The notes beneath the pieces were generated by a model. That model had not been told where the DNA came from, ran no database searches, and saw only the letters and a program-made list of their open reading frames with translations. A stretch of DNA of 36,491 nt from positions 1 through 36,491 of the forward strand of contig CANRIX010000022.1 of NCBI GenBank assembly GCA_947630765.1. Reading direction: 5' to 3'. The position numbers and the translations under genes were made by a program. Origin of the DNA: an uncultured Clostridia bacterium (GTDB taxonomy: Bacteria > Bacillota > Clostridia > Oscillospirales > CAG-382). Positions 28,889 through 36,491 of the stretch are shown here, piece after piece (the stretch's first letter is position 1; each line of letters opens with the position of its first letter).

Positions 28889-31692
28889 ACGGCGTTCCGG
28901 CAGCGCTCGCAGAGCATCTGCCCGTCCGCGTCCGGCGCACAGTCGGTCCGATACGCCCAGCACCGCACGCATTTTTCCCCTTCCGCGACGCTCACCAGCA
29001 CGGCGACGCCGCTTTCCGTTTCGCGGAACGCCCCGTCCGGCGCGTCGTCATGCGAGAGTTCGACGCCGCTGACGAGGAAGGACTCCTCAAGCACCTCGCG
29101 GTGCGTCTCGAAGAACCGCATCGCCGGGTTGTCCGGCGCACCGTAGATGGTGACCTTCGCTTCCAGCGACTTGCCGATGACCTTCGCGGCGCGTGCGAGC
29201 TCGAGCGCCTTCATCACGTCGTCGCGGTAGTCGAACAGCCCGTCGTATTTCTCCTCCGCTTCCGGGCAGTCCCACGCGGGAACCGGGGCGGGCAGGGGAT
29301 TGCAGAACACCGAGGTCGCGTCGTCCCCGTCGGTCAGCGCCAAGAAGCTCCAAAGCTCCTCGGCGGTGTAGGACAGGATCGGGGCGAGCAGCCGCGTGAG
29401 CGCCTTGACCGTGTGGTACATGGCGGTCTGCGCACTCCGGCGCTCCGGCGCGTCCTTGCGGTTGCAGTAGAGGCGGTCCTTCGTGATGTCGATGTACAGC
29501 TTGGAAAGCTCGACGGCGCAGAAGTTCTGCACGTCGTGGCAGACGATATGGAATTCATACCGATCGTAGGCGTCCCGCGCCCCGGCGACCAGCCGATTGA
29601 GCCGCGACAGCAGCCAACGGTCGAACGGCAGGAGCTGTTCGACGGGCAGCAGGTCCCGCTTCGGGTCGAAATCCGCTTCCGGCGCACCGAGGTTCGCGAG
29701 CAGGATCCGGCAGGTGTTGCGGATCTTGCGGTAGCTCTCCGCGAGCTGCTTGAGGATCGCGTCCGAGCAGCGCACGTCCACGCGGTAATCGCTCGACGCG
29801 ACCCACAGCCGCAGGATGTCCGCACCGTACACGTCGATGACGCTCTCCGGCGCGATGGCGTTGCCGAGCGACTTGTGCATCGCCTTGCCCTCGCCGTCGA
29901 CGGTCCAGCCGTGGGTCAGCACCGCCTTGTACGGCGCGTGCCCGACGCCGGCGCCGATCGCCGTCAGCAGGGAGGACTGGAACCACCCGCGATACTGGTC
30001 GCCGCCCTCCAAGTACAGGTCGGCGGGGCGGGAAAGCCCCTCGCGGTGGTCCAGCACGTCGAAATGCGTCGACCCCGAATCGAACCACCCGTCGAGGGTA
30101 TCCGTCTCCTTGTCGAACGCCTTTCCGCCGCAGTGCGGACAGACGAACCCGTCCGGCAGCAGTTCGGACGCATCCTTTTCAAACCACACGTTCGAGCCGT
30201 GCTCGCTGAACAGGGAAGCGACCCGTTCGATGGTTTCCTCCGTGCAGACCGGCTTGCCGCAGTCCCTGCAGTAGAACACTGGGATCGGCAGCCCCCAATG
30301 GCGCTGGCGCGAGATGCACCAGTCGGCACGCTCGTTGATCATCGAGATCATGCGCTCCTCGCCCCACGCGGGCGTCCACGTCACTTCGCCGCACGCCTTC
30401 ACCGCGTCGGCGCGGAACGCTTCGACCGAGCAGAACCACTGCGGGGTCGCCCGGAAGATGATCGGATTCTTGCACCGCCAGCAGTGCGGATACGGGTGGA
30501 CGATCTCGCGCGACGCGAGCAGAGCGCCGCTTTGGCGCATCTCGTCGAGGATCGCCCCGTTGGATTCGTCGAACCGCAGTCCGGCGAACTTCCCGGCGGC
30601 TTCCCCCTGCACGCCCCGGTCGTCCACCGGGACGAGGATCTCCAAATGGTACTTCACGCCGGTCAGGTAGTCCTCCGCGCCGTAGCCCGGCGCCGTATGG
30701 ACGCAGCCGGTGCCGCTGTCCATCGTGACGTAATCGGCGCAGCAGAGCAGGCTTTCGCGGTCGAGGAACGGGTGGGAAGCGGTCATGTACTCCAGATCCT
30801 GCCCGACAAAGCCGTCCCGCACGACCTCGTAGTCCGAAATGCCTGCCGCTTCCATCGTGTCGCGCACGAGCGCTTCGGCGAGGATATAGCATTCCTCCCC
30901 GACGCGGACGACGCAGTACGCTTCCCGCGGATGCACCGCGATGGCGACGTTGCCCGGCAGGGTCCACGGCGTGGTCGTCCAGATGACGAAGAAGAGCTTG
31001 TCCTTGTCCAGCCCGTCGAACAGTCCGCGTCCCTTGTCGTCCGCAAGGCGGAACTTGACGTAGATGGACGTACACGGGGCGTCCTGGTACTCGATCTCCG
31101 CCTCCGCGAGGGCGGTCTCGTCGTGGGCGCACCAGTAGACCGGCTTGAGTCCTTTATAGATGTACCCGTTTCGGTACATCTTGCCGAACACGCGGACCTC
31201 CTGCGCTTCAAACGACGGGTCCATGGTCAGGTACGGGTGCTTCCAATCCCCGACGACGCCCAACCGCTCGAAGGACGCCTTCTGCAACTCCACGAACTTC
31301 ATCGCGAATTCCCGGCACGCCGAGCGGAACTCCGGCACGGACATCTTCTTGCGATCCAGGCGCGACTGCTTGATGATGGCGCTCTCGATCGGCATACCGT
31401 GGTTGTCCCAGCCCGGGATGTACGGCGTGCGGAAGCCCTCCATGGACTTGGATTTGTTGATGATATCCTTGAGCACCTTGTTCATCGCGGTGCCGAGGTG
31501 GATATTGCCGTTGGAAAACGGCGGACCGTCGTGCAGGACGAAGGACGGACGCCCCTCGTTGCAGTCGAGCATCTTTTGGTACAGGTCCACCTGGTCCCAG
31601 CGGGCCTTGATCTCCGGTTCGCGCTTGGGCAGGTTGCCCCGCATGGGGAACTCCGTCGCGGGGAGGTTGAGCGTGTCTTTATAATCTTTCAT
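28882..31692 (-). CDS. ileS: isoleucyl-tRNA synthetase
   Basis: IleRS charges tRNA-Ile and edits valine. From ATG 31692 (AAAGGA upstream) it has about 936 residues and starts MKDYKDTLNLPATEFPMRGN, typical for bacterial type 1 IleRS. The HIGH motif reads GNIHLG within GPPFSNGNIHLGTAMNK, the editing domain shows WTTTPWTLPGN, and the KMSKS loop reads GKAMHKSLGN, so the second signature is AMHKS. The C-terminus ends in a zinc-binding CVRC...CERC module. The gene sits between divIVA and lspA as in many Firmicutes (divIVA-ileS-lspA). No T-box leader is visible in the 57-bp gap upstream, so expression is driven with the division genes. Confidence 0.97.
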   Translation of the reverse strand: MKDYKDTLNLPATEFPMRGNLPKREPEIKARWDQVDLYQKMLDCNEGRPSFVLHDGPPFSNGNIHLGTAMNKVLKDIINKSKSMEGFRTPYIPGWDNHGMPIESAIIKQSRLDRKKMSVPEFRSACREFAMKFVELQKASFERLGVVGDWKHPYLTMDPSFEAQEVRVFGKMYRNGYIYKGLKPVYWCAHDETALAEAEIEYQDAPCTSIYVKFRLADDKGRGLFDGLDKDKLFFVIWTTTPWTLPGNVAIAVHPREAYCVVRVGEECYILAEALVRDTMEAAGISDYEVVRDGFVGQDLEYMTASHPFLDRESLLCCADYVTMDSGTGCVHTAPGYGAEDYLTGVKYHLEILVPVDDRGVQGEAAGKFAGLRFDESNGAILDEMRQSGALLASREIVHPYPHCWRCKNPIIFRATPQWFCSVEAFRADAVKACGEVTWTPAWGEERMISMINERADWCISRQRHWGLPIPVFYCRDCGKPVCTEETIERVASLFSEHGSNVWFEKDASELLPDGFVCPHCGGKAFDKETDTLDGWFDSGSTHFDVLDHREGLSRPADLYLEGGDQYRGWFQSSLLTAIGAGVGHAPYKAVLTHGWTVDGEGKAMHKSLGNAIAPESVIDVYGADILRLWVASSDYRVDVRCSDAILKQLAESYRKIRNTCRILLANLGAPEADFDPKRDLLPVEQLLPFDRWLLSRLNRLVAGARDAYDRYEFHIVCHDVQNFCAVELSKLYIDITKDRLYCNRKDAPERRSAQTAMYHTVKALTRLLAPILSYTAEELWSFLALTDGDDATSVFCNPLPAPVPAWDCPEAEEKYDGLFDYRDDVMKALELARAAKVIGKSLEAKVTIYGAPDNPAMRFFETHREVLEESFLVSGVELSHDDAPDGAFRETESGVAVLVSVAEGEKCVRCWAYRTDCAPDADGQMLCERCRNAVC

Positions 31693-31749
31693 GGAAAAAA
31701 GCTGTCCTTTCCGGCTTGTCAAAACGCAAGAACTATCAAAAAACGGTCG

Positions 31750-32520
31750 TCAGGTTTCTTTGGCGGGCTCCTCGGCGGGCGGTTCCTCAGTTTTCCCGGC
31801 ACCCTCGCCCATCATGAAGCGAAGGTACGCGTCCTCCGCTTCCCGCGCTTCCCCGGTCAGCTCCGGCGACGCGGGGGCGGAAGAACCCTCCGCCGCTTTC
31901 GGTTCGTCGGCGGGGAACAGGGTCTGCTTCTCCTCCAGGTCGTCCGCATGGGCGGCGGCGACGCGGTCGTTGCTCTCCTCGATGCCCTGCTTGACGTCGG
32001 TGAAGATGCGGGCGACCACGGCGTCCTCGTCCGGCAGGACGATCTCGTCGATCTCGTTGACGGAAATGCCCTTGAGCGCTTCGATGTGTCCGCGGTAGAG
32101 GTCGAAAAGCTGCTTCTTGAACTCGACGACCCGGTTCCGCATCTCCCACATTTCCTCTTTTTCCGCCTGCAATTGCTCCTTGAACTCCGCGATGACCGCG
32201 TCGCAGCGCTCCTTGATGGCGCCGGTAATGACGTCGGCGCGTTCGTTCGCGTCGCGAATGATCTTGTCGGCCATTTTCTGGGCGGAAAGCAGGGCGCTTC
32301 GGATGGATTCCTCCTCGTCCTTGATCTCGTCGAGGTTGGTCACGACAACGTGCAGCTTGCGCTCGAGCTCGTTGTTTTCGCGGTAGGCCTCGGTGTACTT
32401 CCCGATGAGGAATTCGATGTACTCGTCCACCTCGGCGGGGGCGTACCCCTTGAGGGACTTCGAGAAGGTTTTGCTTTTCAGTTCATGAGGTGCAAGCATA
32501 TCGGTTTGTTTCCTTTCCAT
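31750..32520 (-). CDS. divIVA: DivIVA domain cell-division/septum protein
   Basis: A 256-residue coiled-coil protein that recognises curved membrane at septa and poles. The N-terminal membrane-binding domain is MLAPHELKSKTFSKSLKGYA with the family core GYAPAEVDEYIEFL (about 25-38), followed by a long coiled coil (about 40-165) and an acidic Pro/Glu/Ala tail. ATG 32520 follows GGAGG by 8 nt; ATG 32499, which would start at MLAPHELK, is also possible. Order sepF, yggT, divIVA, ileS matches the Firmicutes ylm cluster. Confidence 0.94.
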   Translation of the reverse strand: MERKQTDMLAPHELKSKTFSKSLKGYAPAEVDEYIEFLIGKYTEAYRENNELERKLHVVVTNLDEIKDEEESIRSALLSAQKMADKIIRDANERADVITGAIKERCDAVIAEFKEQLQAEKEEMWEMRNRVVEFKKQLFDLYRGHIEALKGISVNEIDEIVLPDEDAVVARIFTDVKQGIEESNDRVAAAHADDLEEKQTLFPADEPKAAEGSSAPASPELTGEAREAEDAYLRFMMGEGAGKTEEPPAEEPAKET

Positions 32521-32557
32521 ATGAAGATCCTCCGCCCGGGCGCACGAAAACGCCCCG

Positions 32558-32845
32558 TCAGACGACGGAGAGCAGGACCGTCCGCACGACGGTCAGGAAC
32601 AGAAATGTCGCCACATAGGAAAAGTCGATCGGAAAATCCTCGAGCGCCGGAATGCGCTCGAGCAAGCGCCGCACCGGCGCGACGACCGGCTCGGAAACCG
32701 CGTAGCAGAACAGCAGCAGCTTGGAATCCTCCGAAGCGAACAGGGAAAGGATGCACCGCGCCACGATGACATAGCCCAGTACATCCAGAAACAGCAGCAC
32801 GGCATATTGCAGAACGGAAACGACTTCTTCCAACGTGCGAGGCAT
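32558..32845 (-). CDS. YggT family membrane protein (YlmG)
   Basis: A 95-residue protein with two hydrophobic helices (about 12-34 and 70-93) separated by the conserved SEPVVAPVRRLLERIPALED loop of the YggT/YlmG family, found next to sepF and divIVA across Gram-positive bacteria and cyanobacteria. It probably helps organise the division machinery or envelope. At ATG 32845 the GAAAGG motif abuts the start codon; TTG 32833 would have better spacing, so the start is uncertain. Confidence 0.9.
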   Translation of the reverse strand: MPRTLEEVVSVLQYAVLLFLDVLGYVIVARCILSLFASEDSKLLLFCYAVSEPVVAPVRRLLERIPALEDFPIDFSYVATFLFLTVVRTVLLSVV

Positions 32846-32919
32846 CCTTTCGGGCAGAATTCCCCCCGACGCGGGGCTTCACCGTATCCGGGCGAAGCCC
32901 TGCGCGGAAGGGCGGGGGT

Positions 32920-33366
32920 TTAGAACAGTTCTCTGGACTTGCCGGCTTCCGGCTGGGGCGCGGAATCGGCGGTCACGTCGACGTTGCGGGGCGTGACGAT
33001 GTAGGTCGCGTCGGAGACCTTCTTGATGTTCCCTTCGATGGCGTAGACGACGCCGCCGAGGAAATCCAGGATCCGGCGGACCGTTTCCTTGTTGGTGTCC
33101 TCAAAATTGAGCACGACCGTGCGCTTCGCGAGCAGGTGGTCGCTGATGCTGAACGCGGACTCGATCTTTTCCGGCTTGACCACCTTCATCTCGAGCGCGG
33201 CGGACGAGCCGACCCCGGTCGCCTTCGGGGCGGGGTTGGAAAGCGGCTTCTGCTCAAAGTCCTCGGCGGGCTGCTCCTCGGCGGGGGAGAAGTTCTCCTC
33301 TTCCTCGTCGACGTATCCGCCGTCCGAGTCCTTGAACATGTCGTTGATGCGTCCTAAGAATCCCAT
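32920..33366 (-). CDS. sepF: cell division protein SepF
   Basis: SepF anchors FtsZ to the membrane and polymerises into rings. The 148-residue protein has the N-terminal amphipathic membrane anchor MGFLGRINDMF, an acidic linker (about 15-60) and the C-terminal SepF domain (MKVVKPEKIESAF, DHLLAKRTVVLNFEDTNKE, RRILDFLGGVVYAIEG). ATG 33366 follows GGAGGT. It lies 42 nt after the ylmE-type gene and 75 nt before yggT in the division run. Confidence 0.95.
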   Translation of the reverse strand: MGFLGRINDMFKDSDGGYVDEEEENFSPAEEQPAEDFEQKPLSNPAPKATGVGSSAALEMKVVKPEKIESAFSISDHLLAKRTVVLNFEDTNKETVRRILDFLGGVVYAIEGNIKKVSDATYIVTPRNVDVTADSAPQPEAGKSRELF

Positions 33367-33408
33367 AGTGCTTGAAACCTCCGTATCGTTAATTTTTCTT
33401 CGTTGCTT

Positions 33409-34092
33409 TTACTGGACCGGCTTCGGGCGTGCGCCGAAGATCCCGCTGCCGATGCGGACGAGGTTCGCCCCGGCGGAAACGGCGACCGCGTAGTCCCCGC
33501 TCATGCCTGCGGACAAAATCCCCCATTCCTTATTATCCACTTTTTTATCCCGAATGTCAATGAATTTTTGATAGATTTTTTGAAAATATTGCAGATTTTC
33601 GTCCGGGCGGTCGGTTTTCGGCGGGACGGTCATCAGTCCGCGCACCGAAAGGTGGGGGAATTCCGCCAATTTTTCGACGAACGCTTCGGTCTCCGCGAGC
33701 GGCACGCCGCCCTTGCTCTCCTCCCCGGCGATGTTGACCTCCGCCAGCACCGGCATGACCAGCCCCCGCTTGGAAGCCTGCTTTTCGATCTCCGCCGCCA
33801 GCGTCAGGCTGTCCACCGAATGGATCATGGAGACCTTGTCGATGATGTATTTGACCTTGTTGCTCTGCAGCCGGCCGATGAAATGGATCTCCAGCCGGTC
33901 CTTATCGAGCGAATCGTACTTGGACAGCAGTTCGTCCGCCCGGTTCTCGCCGATGAGCGTCACGCCGCAGTCGGCGGCGTAGTTGATCAGCTCCGGCGGG
34001 ACGGTCTTGGTCGCCGCGAGCAGTCTCGCCCGCCCGTCCAGCTCGCCGAGCAGGCGGACGATGTTTTCGCGGATCTCCGCTTTTGTGTTCAT
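33409..34092 (-). CDS. YggS/YlmE family pyridoxal-phosphate homeostasis protein
   Basis: A 227-residue single-domain alanine-racemase-fold protein that binds PLP without catalysing racemisation and balances B6 vitamers and amino acids. The PLP lysine is in LLAATKTV (about 24-31); IGENRADEL, HFIGRLQSNKVKY, LAEVNIAGEESKGG, LSAGMSGDYAVAVSAGA and VRIGSGIFG are the family blocks. ATG 34092 has GAAGGG upstream. A ylmE homologue beside sepF is the classical Firmicutes order. Confidence 0.94.
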   Translation of the reverse strand: MNTKAEIRENIVRLLGELDGRARLLAATKTVPPELINYAADCGVTLIGENRADELLSKYDSLDKDRLEIHFIGRLQSNKVKYIIDKVSMIHSVDSLTLAAEIEKQASKRGLVMPVLAEVNIAGEESKGGVPLAETEAFVEKLAEFPHLSVRGLMTVPPKTDRPDENLQYFQKIYQKFIDIRDKKVDNKEWGILSAGMSGDYAVAVSAGANLVRIGSGIFGARPKPVQ

Positions 34093-34105
34093 ATTCTTCC
34101 CTTCT

Positions 34106-35389
34106 TTACTGGACGATCTTCCCGACGTACAGGTCCCGCCCGGAGAGAATGACCGTGTCGTAGAGGGACAGGTACTCCTCCGAAATGAACGCCTTGTCGT
34201 CGCGGCTGTCGCGGATGCTGTTGTACGGCACCTCGCAGATGGCGAACTCCTCGTTGCGGTAGAGCACCTCCGCCTTCTTGAAGATCACCCGTGTCCCGTC
34301 GAGCACGTAGCACCCCAGCACGCCGTCGAGCATCCGCAGCGCATCCACGTCCACCCGGATGCCCGCGTAGTCCGCACGCACCAGCTGCACGGTCTGCCGA
34401 CGGGTGAAATCGAACCCCTCCGGCAGGTACTGCGAGCCGAACACCAGCACCGCGTCGTCGCGGTCGGTCTGCAGGATCTTCCGCTCCAGCCGCATGGAGA
34501 TCGACGTCCCGCCGGAATAGGGGAAGAGCACCGTGTACGACTTCCCGTCGGTATAGGCGCTCGCGCTCCGCTTGTCCGTCCGCATGGCGATGCACCAGCG
34601 GGACGTGTCGGCGAGCTTGCCGCAGGCGTTCGTGAGGATGCGCTGATTCGGCTGCTCGTCGGTCAGCCTGTCGAACCCGTCGAGCGTCAGCTCGTCGAGC
34701 GCCTGCATCGTGAAGCGGTCCTCGTACCCGTCGACCGCGTTGTAGAAGTACCCGGACGACGCCGTCGTCACCGTCAGGGACGCCCCGTGCAGGGAGCGCT
34801 GCAGATCGTCCTTTTCCTGCAGAAGCAGGTTGATCCGCCCGCTGTACGCCCCGTTTTCGGAAACGCCTGCCGACGCGATGGCCTGCCTGCGGTTGAGCTG
34901 CACCCAGAGCGCCTCCTCCCCGCGCAGCGCCTTGTCGAGCGCGTCGTCCGCGACCTCCCGCAGCAGCTCGACGGTCATCTCCTCGATCTGCTGGTCGAGG
35001 ATGGGCAGATCGGTCGTCAGCGCCCCGGCGGAAAGGTTGGACTGCTCGAGAATGCGGATCATGCGGTCGATGCGGGAGATGCGCTCCTGCACCGACGCGT
35101 CGCCGGAGGCGGTGTAGGTCATCGCGACCGTCGAACCGACCGCGACGTGCGCCCCGTTCTCGACGAGGTAGCAGTTCGTGCCGGTCCCGCCGCTGTAGAG
35201 CGGCGTTTCGTCGCGGAACAGGAACGCTTCGAGCTGCACGGAATCCTGCACCGTGTCGTAGGTCGTGTGGGTCACGTCGAGCAGATCCCCGACCCCGAGC
35301 GCAAGCTGCAGGATCAGGTACGCGCAAAGCGCAAGCAGCAGCAGGCTCAGCCCGAACTGCCCGAAAAATCTTCCGACCTTCTCCTTCAC
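34106..35389 (-). CDS. HlyD-like membrane fusion/adaptor protein in the division cluster
   Basis: A 427-residue protein with one N-terminal membrane anchor (LSLLLLALCAYLILQLALG, about 15-33), then an outside part resembling HlyD-type adaptors: a beta/lipoyl-like segment (GTNCYLVENGAHVAVGSTV), a helical hairpin (about 105-200) and a second lipoyl half (SLTVTTASSGYFYNAVDGYE) plus a beta-rich C-terminus ending DTVILSGRDLYVGKIVQ. The start is GTG 35389; spacing to GGAAAGG is long, so it is uncertain. No transporter partner is nearby. It sits between miaA and the ylmE-type gene, suggesting an envelope or division role rather than drug export, which is inference. Confidence 0.85.
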   Translation of the reverse strand: MKEKVGRFFGQFGLSLLLLALCAYLILQLALGVGDLLDVTHTTYDTVQDSVQLEAFLFRDETPLYSGGTGTNCYLVENGAHVAVGSTVAMTYTASGDASVQERISRIDRMIRILEQSNLSAGALTTDLPILDQQIEEMTVELLREVADDALDKALRGEEALWVQLNRRQAIASAGVSENGAYSGRINLLLQEKDDLQRSLHGASLTVTTASSGYFYNAVDGYEDRFTMQALDELTLDGFDRLTDEQPNQRILTNACGKLADTSRWCIAMRTDKRSASAYTDGKSYTVLFPYSGGTSISMRLERKILQTDRDDAVLVFGSQYLPEGFDFTRRQTVQLVRADYAGIRVDVDALRMLDGVLGCYVLDGTRVIFKKAEVLYRNEEFAICEVPYNSIRDSRDDKAFISEEYLSLYDTVILSGRDLYVGKIVQ

Positions 35390-35420
35390 GGCGTTTTCGC
35401 GTTCCTTTCCTTAAATAATA

Positions 35421-36314
35421 TTATGGCACGACGATCGTCTCCTGCACGTCCATGTGCGAAAACCAAGTCTCCTGCCGCTTGGCGTACCGCCGGGTGTTGC
35501 GGCAGATCGCCTCTTTGACCGTTTCGAGCGGGCAGAGCCCGTCGAAGTAGGGGTAAAATTCCTTGTAGCCGATGGCCTGCGACGCCGTCGGCGTTTCCCG
35601 CAGTCCCCGTTCGCACAGGGCGCGGACCTCCGCCTCCAGACCGTTCGCGAACATCTCGTCCACCCGCTTTTCGATCCGCCGGTAAAGGGTTTCCCGGTCG
35701 GCGCAGGTCAGCCGGACGACGTGCGGCAGGAACGGGTTTTCCCCCTCGCCGCTTCGCCTGTCCGCTTCGCTTTTGGTCAGCCCGGAGGTCATGCAGATCT
35801 CGATCGCCCGAACCACCCGCTTGACGTTGTTCGGGTGGATGCCATCCGCCGAAACCGGGTCGAGCTCCCGCAAGCGGTCGTGCAATGCCTGCGCACCGCG
35901 TTCGTCGGCGAAGCGAAACAGCTCCGCCCGCAGGTCCGGGTCGGCACGGCTTTCGCTCAGCTTCCGCCCGGTCAGCAGCAGTTCCACATACAGCCCGGTC
36001 CCGCCGCAGACGATCGGGGTTTTCCCACGTCCGTGGATCTCGCGGATCGCGTCGGCGGCGAGCGCGAGGAAGCGCCCGGCGGAAAACGGCTCGGCGATGT
36101 CGGCGACGTCGAGCAGGTGGTGCGGGACGCCCTTCCGCTCCTCCGGCGGGGTCTTGGCGGTGCCGACGTCCATGCCCCGGTAGAGCTGCATGGAGTCGCC
36201 GCTGACGATCTCGCCGCCCAGCCTTCGGGCGAGTTCGACCGCGTAAGCGCTCTTGCCGACGGCGGTCGGACCGACGACGGCGTAGACCCGAATGCGTTCC
36301 ACCGCCGTTTTCAC
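35421..36314 (-). CDS. miaA: tRNA dimethylallyltransferase MiaA
   Basis: MiaA adds a dimethylallyl group to A37 of tRNAs that read codons starting with U. The 297-residue protein has the P-loop VGPTAVGKSAYAVELA (about 14-29), the conserved EIVSGDSMQLYRGMDVGTAK (about 35-54), PHHLLD and GGTGLY, and the RVVRAIEI and SQAIGYKEFYPY blocks. The start is GTG 36314, close behind AAAGGAC; GTG 36302 would have longer spacing, so the exact start is open. It is the first gene after the promoter at 36360-36388 and may head the nine-gene run down to rluD. Confidence 0.95.
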   Translation of the reverse strand: MKTAVERIRVYAVVGPTAVGKSAYAVELARRLGGEIVSGDSMQLYRGMDVGTAKTPPEERKGVPHHLLDVADIAEPFSAGRFLALAADAIREIHGRGKTPIVCGGTGLYVELLLTGRKLSESRADPDLRAELFRFADERGAQALHDRLRELDPVSADGIHPNNVKRVVRAIEICMTSGLTKSEADRRSGEGENPFLPHVVRLTCADRETLYRRIEKRVDEMFANGLEAEVRALCERGLRETPTASQAIGYKEFYPYFDGLCPLETVKEAICRNTRRYAKRQETWFSHMDVQETIVVP

Positions 36315-36359
36315 CGTCCTTTTCGCCGTTTTTTCCCGCCGGCGGGAGTATACACAAAC

Positions 36360-36388
36360 ATTATAACATAGCTTTCACGAAAATGCAA
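36360..36388 (-). promoter_or_regulatory. promoter of the miaA-to-rluD gene run
   Basis: On the minus strand TTGCAT (36388-36383) and a perfect TATAAT (36365-36360) with a 17-bp spacer, about 46 bp before miaA. No other promoter-like sequence as good is visible in the short gaps downstream. Confidence 0.75.
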
Positions 36389-36390
36389 GA

Positions 36391-36420
36391 AAAACCGCGT
36401 TTTTTACGCGGCTTTTTTTT
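36391..36420. terminator. bidirectional terminator-like hairpin
   Basis: CCGCGT (36395-36400) pairs with ACGCGG (36406-36411) around a T loop, flanked by A-run on the left and eight Ts on the right. It would insulate the miaA promoter from whatever lies to the right. Confidence 0.6.
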
Positions 36421-36491
36421 GTAGTACAATAAATACGCAAAGAAAAAAAGTTCCGAACACCCCAAAAAAGAGGTGAACGGAAGCAGAAAAT
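36421..36491 (+). other. possible start of a truncated plus-strand gene
   Basis: TACAAT at 36425-36430 is -10-like but lacks a good -35. AAGAGGTGA (about 36469-36477) resembles a ribosome-binding site 8-15 nt before the window edge. The coding part, if any, lies outside the window. Confidence 0.25.

Noticed and set aside
31693..31749. T-box riboswitch before ileS
   Set aside because: The gap is only 57 bp and has no specifier loop or T-box sequence.
29050..32769. A 1239-codon open frame on the plus strand opposite ileS and divIVA
   Set aside because: Shadow frame; the minus strand encodes IleRS and DivIVA with clear motifs and ribosome-binding sites.

Overview
The window looks like a high-GC, Gram-positive, anaerobic member of the Clostridia, most likely an Oscillospirales/Ruminococcaceae-type gut or rumen bacterium. 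The grounds are a trimeric NAD-linked [FeFe] hydrogenase (hydCBA-like), transketolase split into two subunits, a Firmicutes ylm-type division cluster (PLP protein, SepF, YggT, DivIVA) leading into ileS-lspA-rluD, and leucine-rich-repeat proteins ending in type I dockerins. All these assignments are by reading the translated sequence, not by database search. I see no phage, insertion sequence, CRISPR array, tRNA or rRNA.

Layout. (1) 1-6170, plus strand: typA, an SGNH hydrolase plus MATE transporter pair, and plsX, separated by two long intergenic regions (about 590 and 510 bp) packed with short hairpins. (2) 6170-9130: two paralogous secreted LRR-dockerin genes on the minus strand, divergent from a small XRE repressor; a palindromic operator sits between the -35 and -10 of the dockerin promoter and a second copy faces the repressor gene. 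(3) 9166-11336: larC (minus), a 31-codon membrane microprotein, and a third hairpin-rich intergenic region. (4) 11337-15580: hydC-hydB-hydA with a consensus promoter and a terminator. (5) 15729-20766: an ADP-ribosylglycohydrolase (minus) divergent from a lipoprotein-yfhO pair. (6) 20850-21670: a lower-GC island with a NUDIX gene and an Asn/Gln-rich microprotein. (7) 21750-27119, minus strand: transketolase subunits, Nif3-like protein, RqcH/NFACT protein, flavin reductase and rlmH, mostly with overlapping ends. (8) 27141-27392: a strongly structured, probably non-coding RNA region closed by an 11-bp end-to-end helix. (9) 27390-36390, minus strand: a nine-gene run miaA, HlyD-like adaptor, ylmE-type PLP protein, sepF, yggT, divIVA, ileS, lspA, rluD from one good promoter.

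The least explained material is between the genes. Three intergenic regions (2016-2603, 4576-5086, 10649-11150) are mosaics of the same modules in both orientations. In several modules the hairpin stems differ between copies by paired, compensating changes while the loops or flanks are kept, which points to selection on, or a copying mechanism that preserves, the fold. This family, the structured RNA before the transketolase genes, and the repressor-controlled dockerin pair are the best candidates for new biology here. Genes work in familiar groups: hydrogen metabolism, pentose phosphate carbon flow, translation quality control, envelope lipids and cell division.
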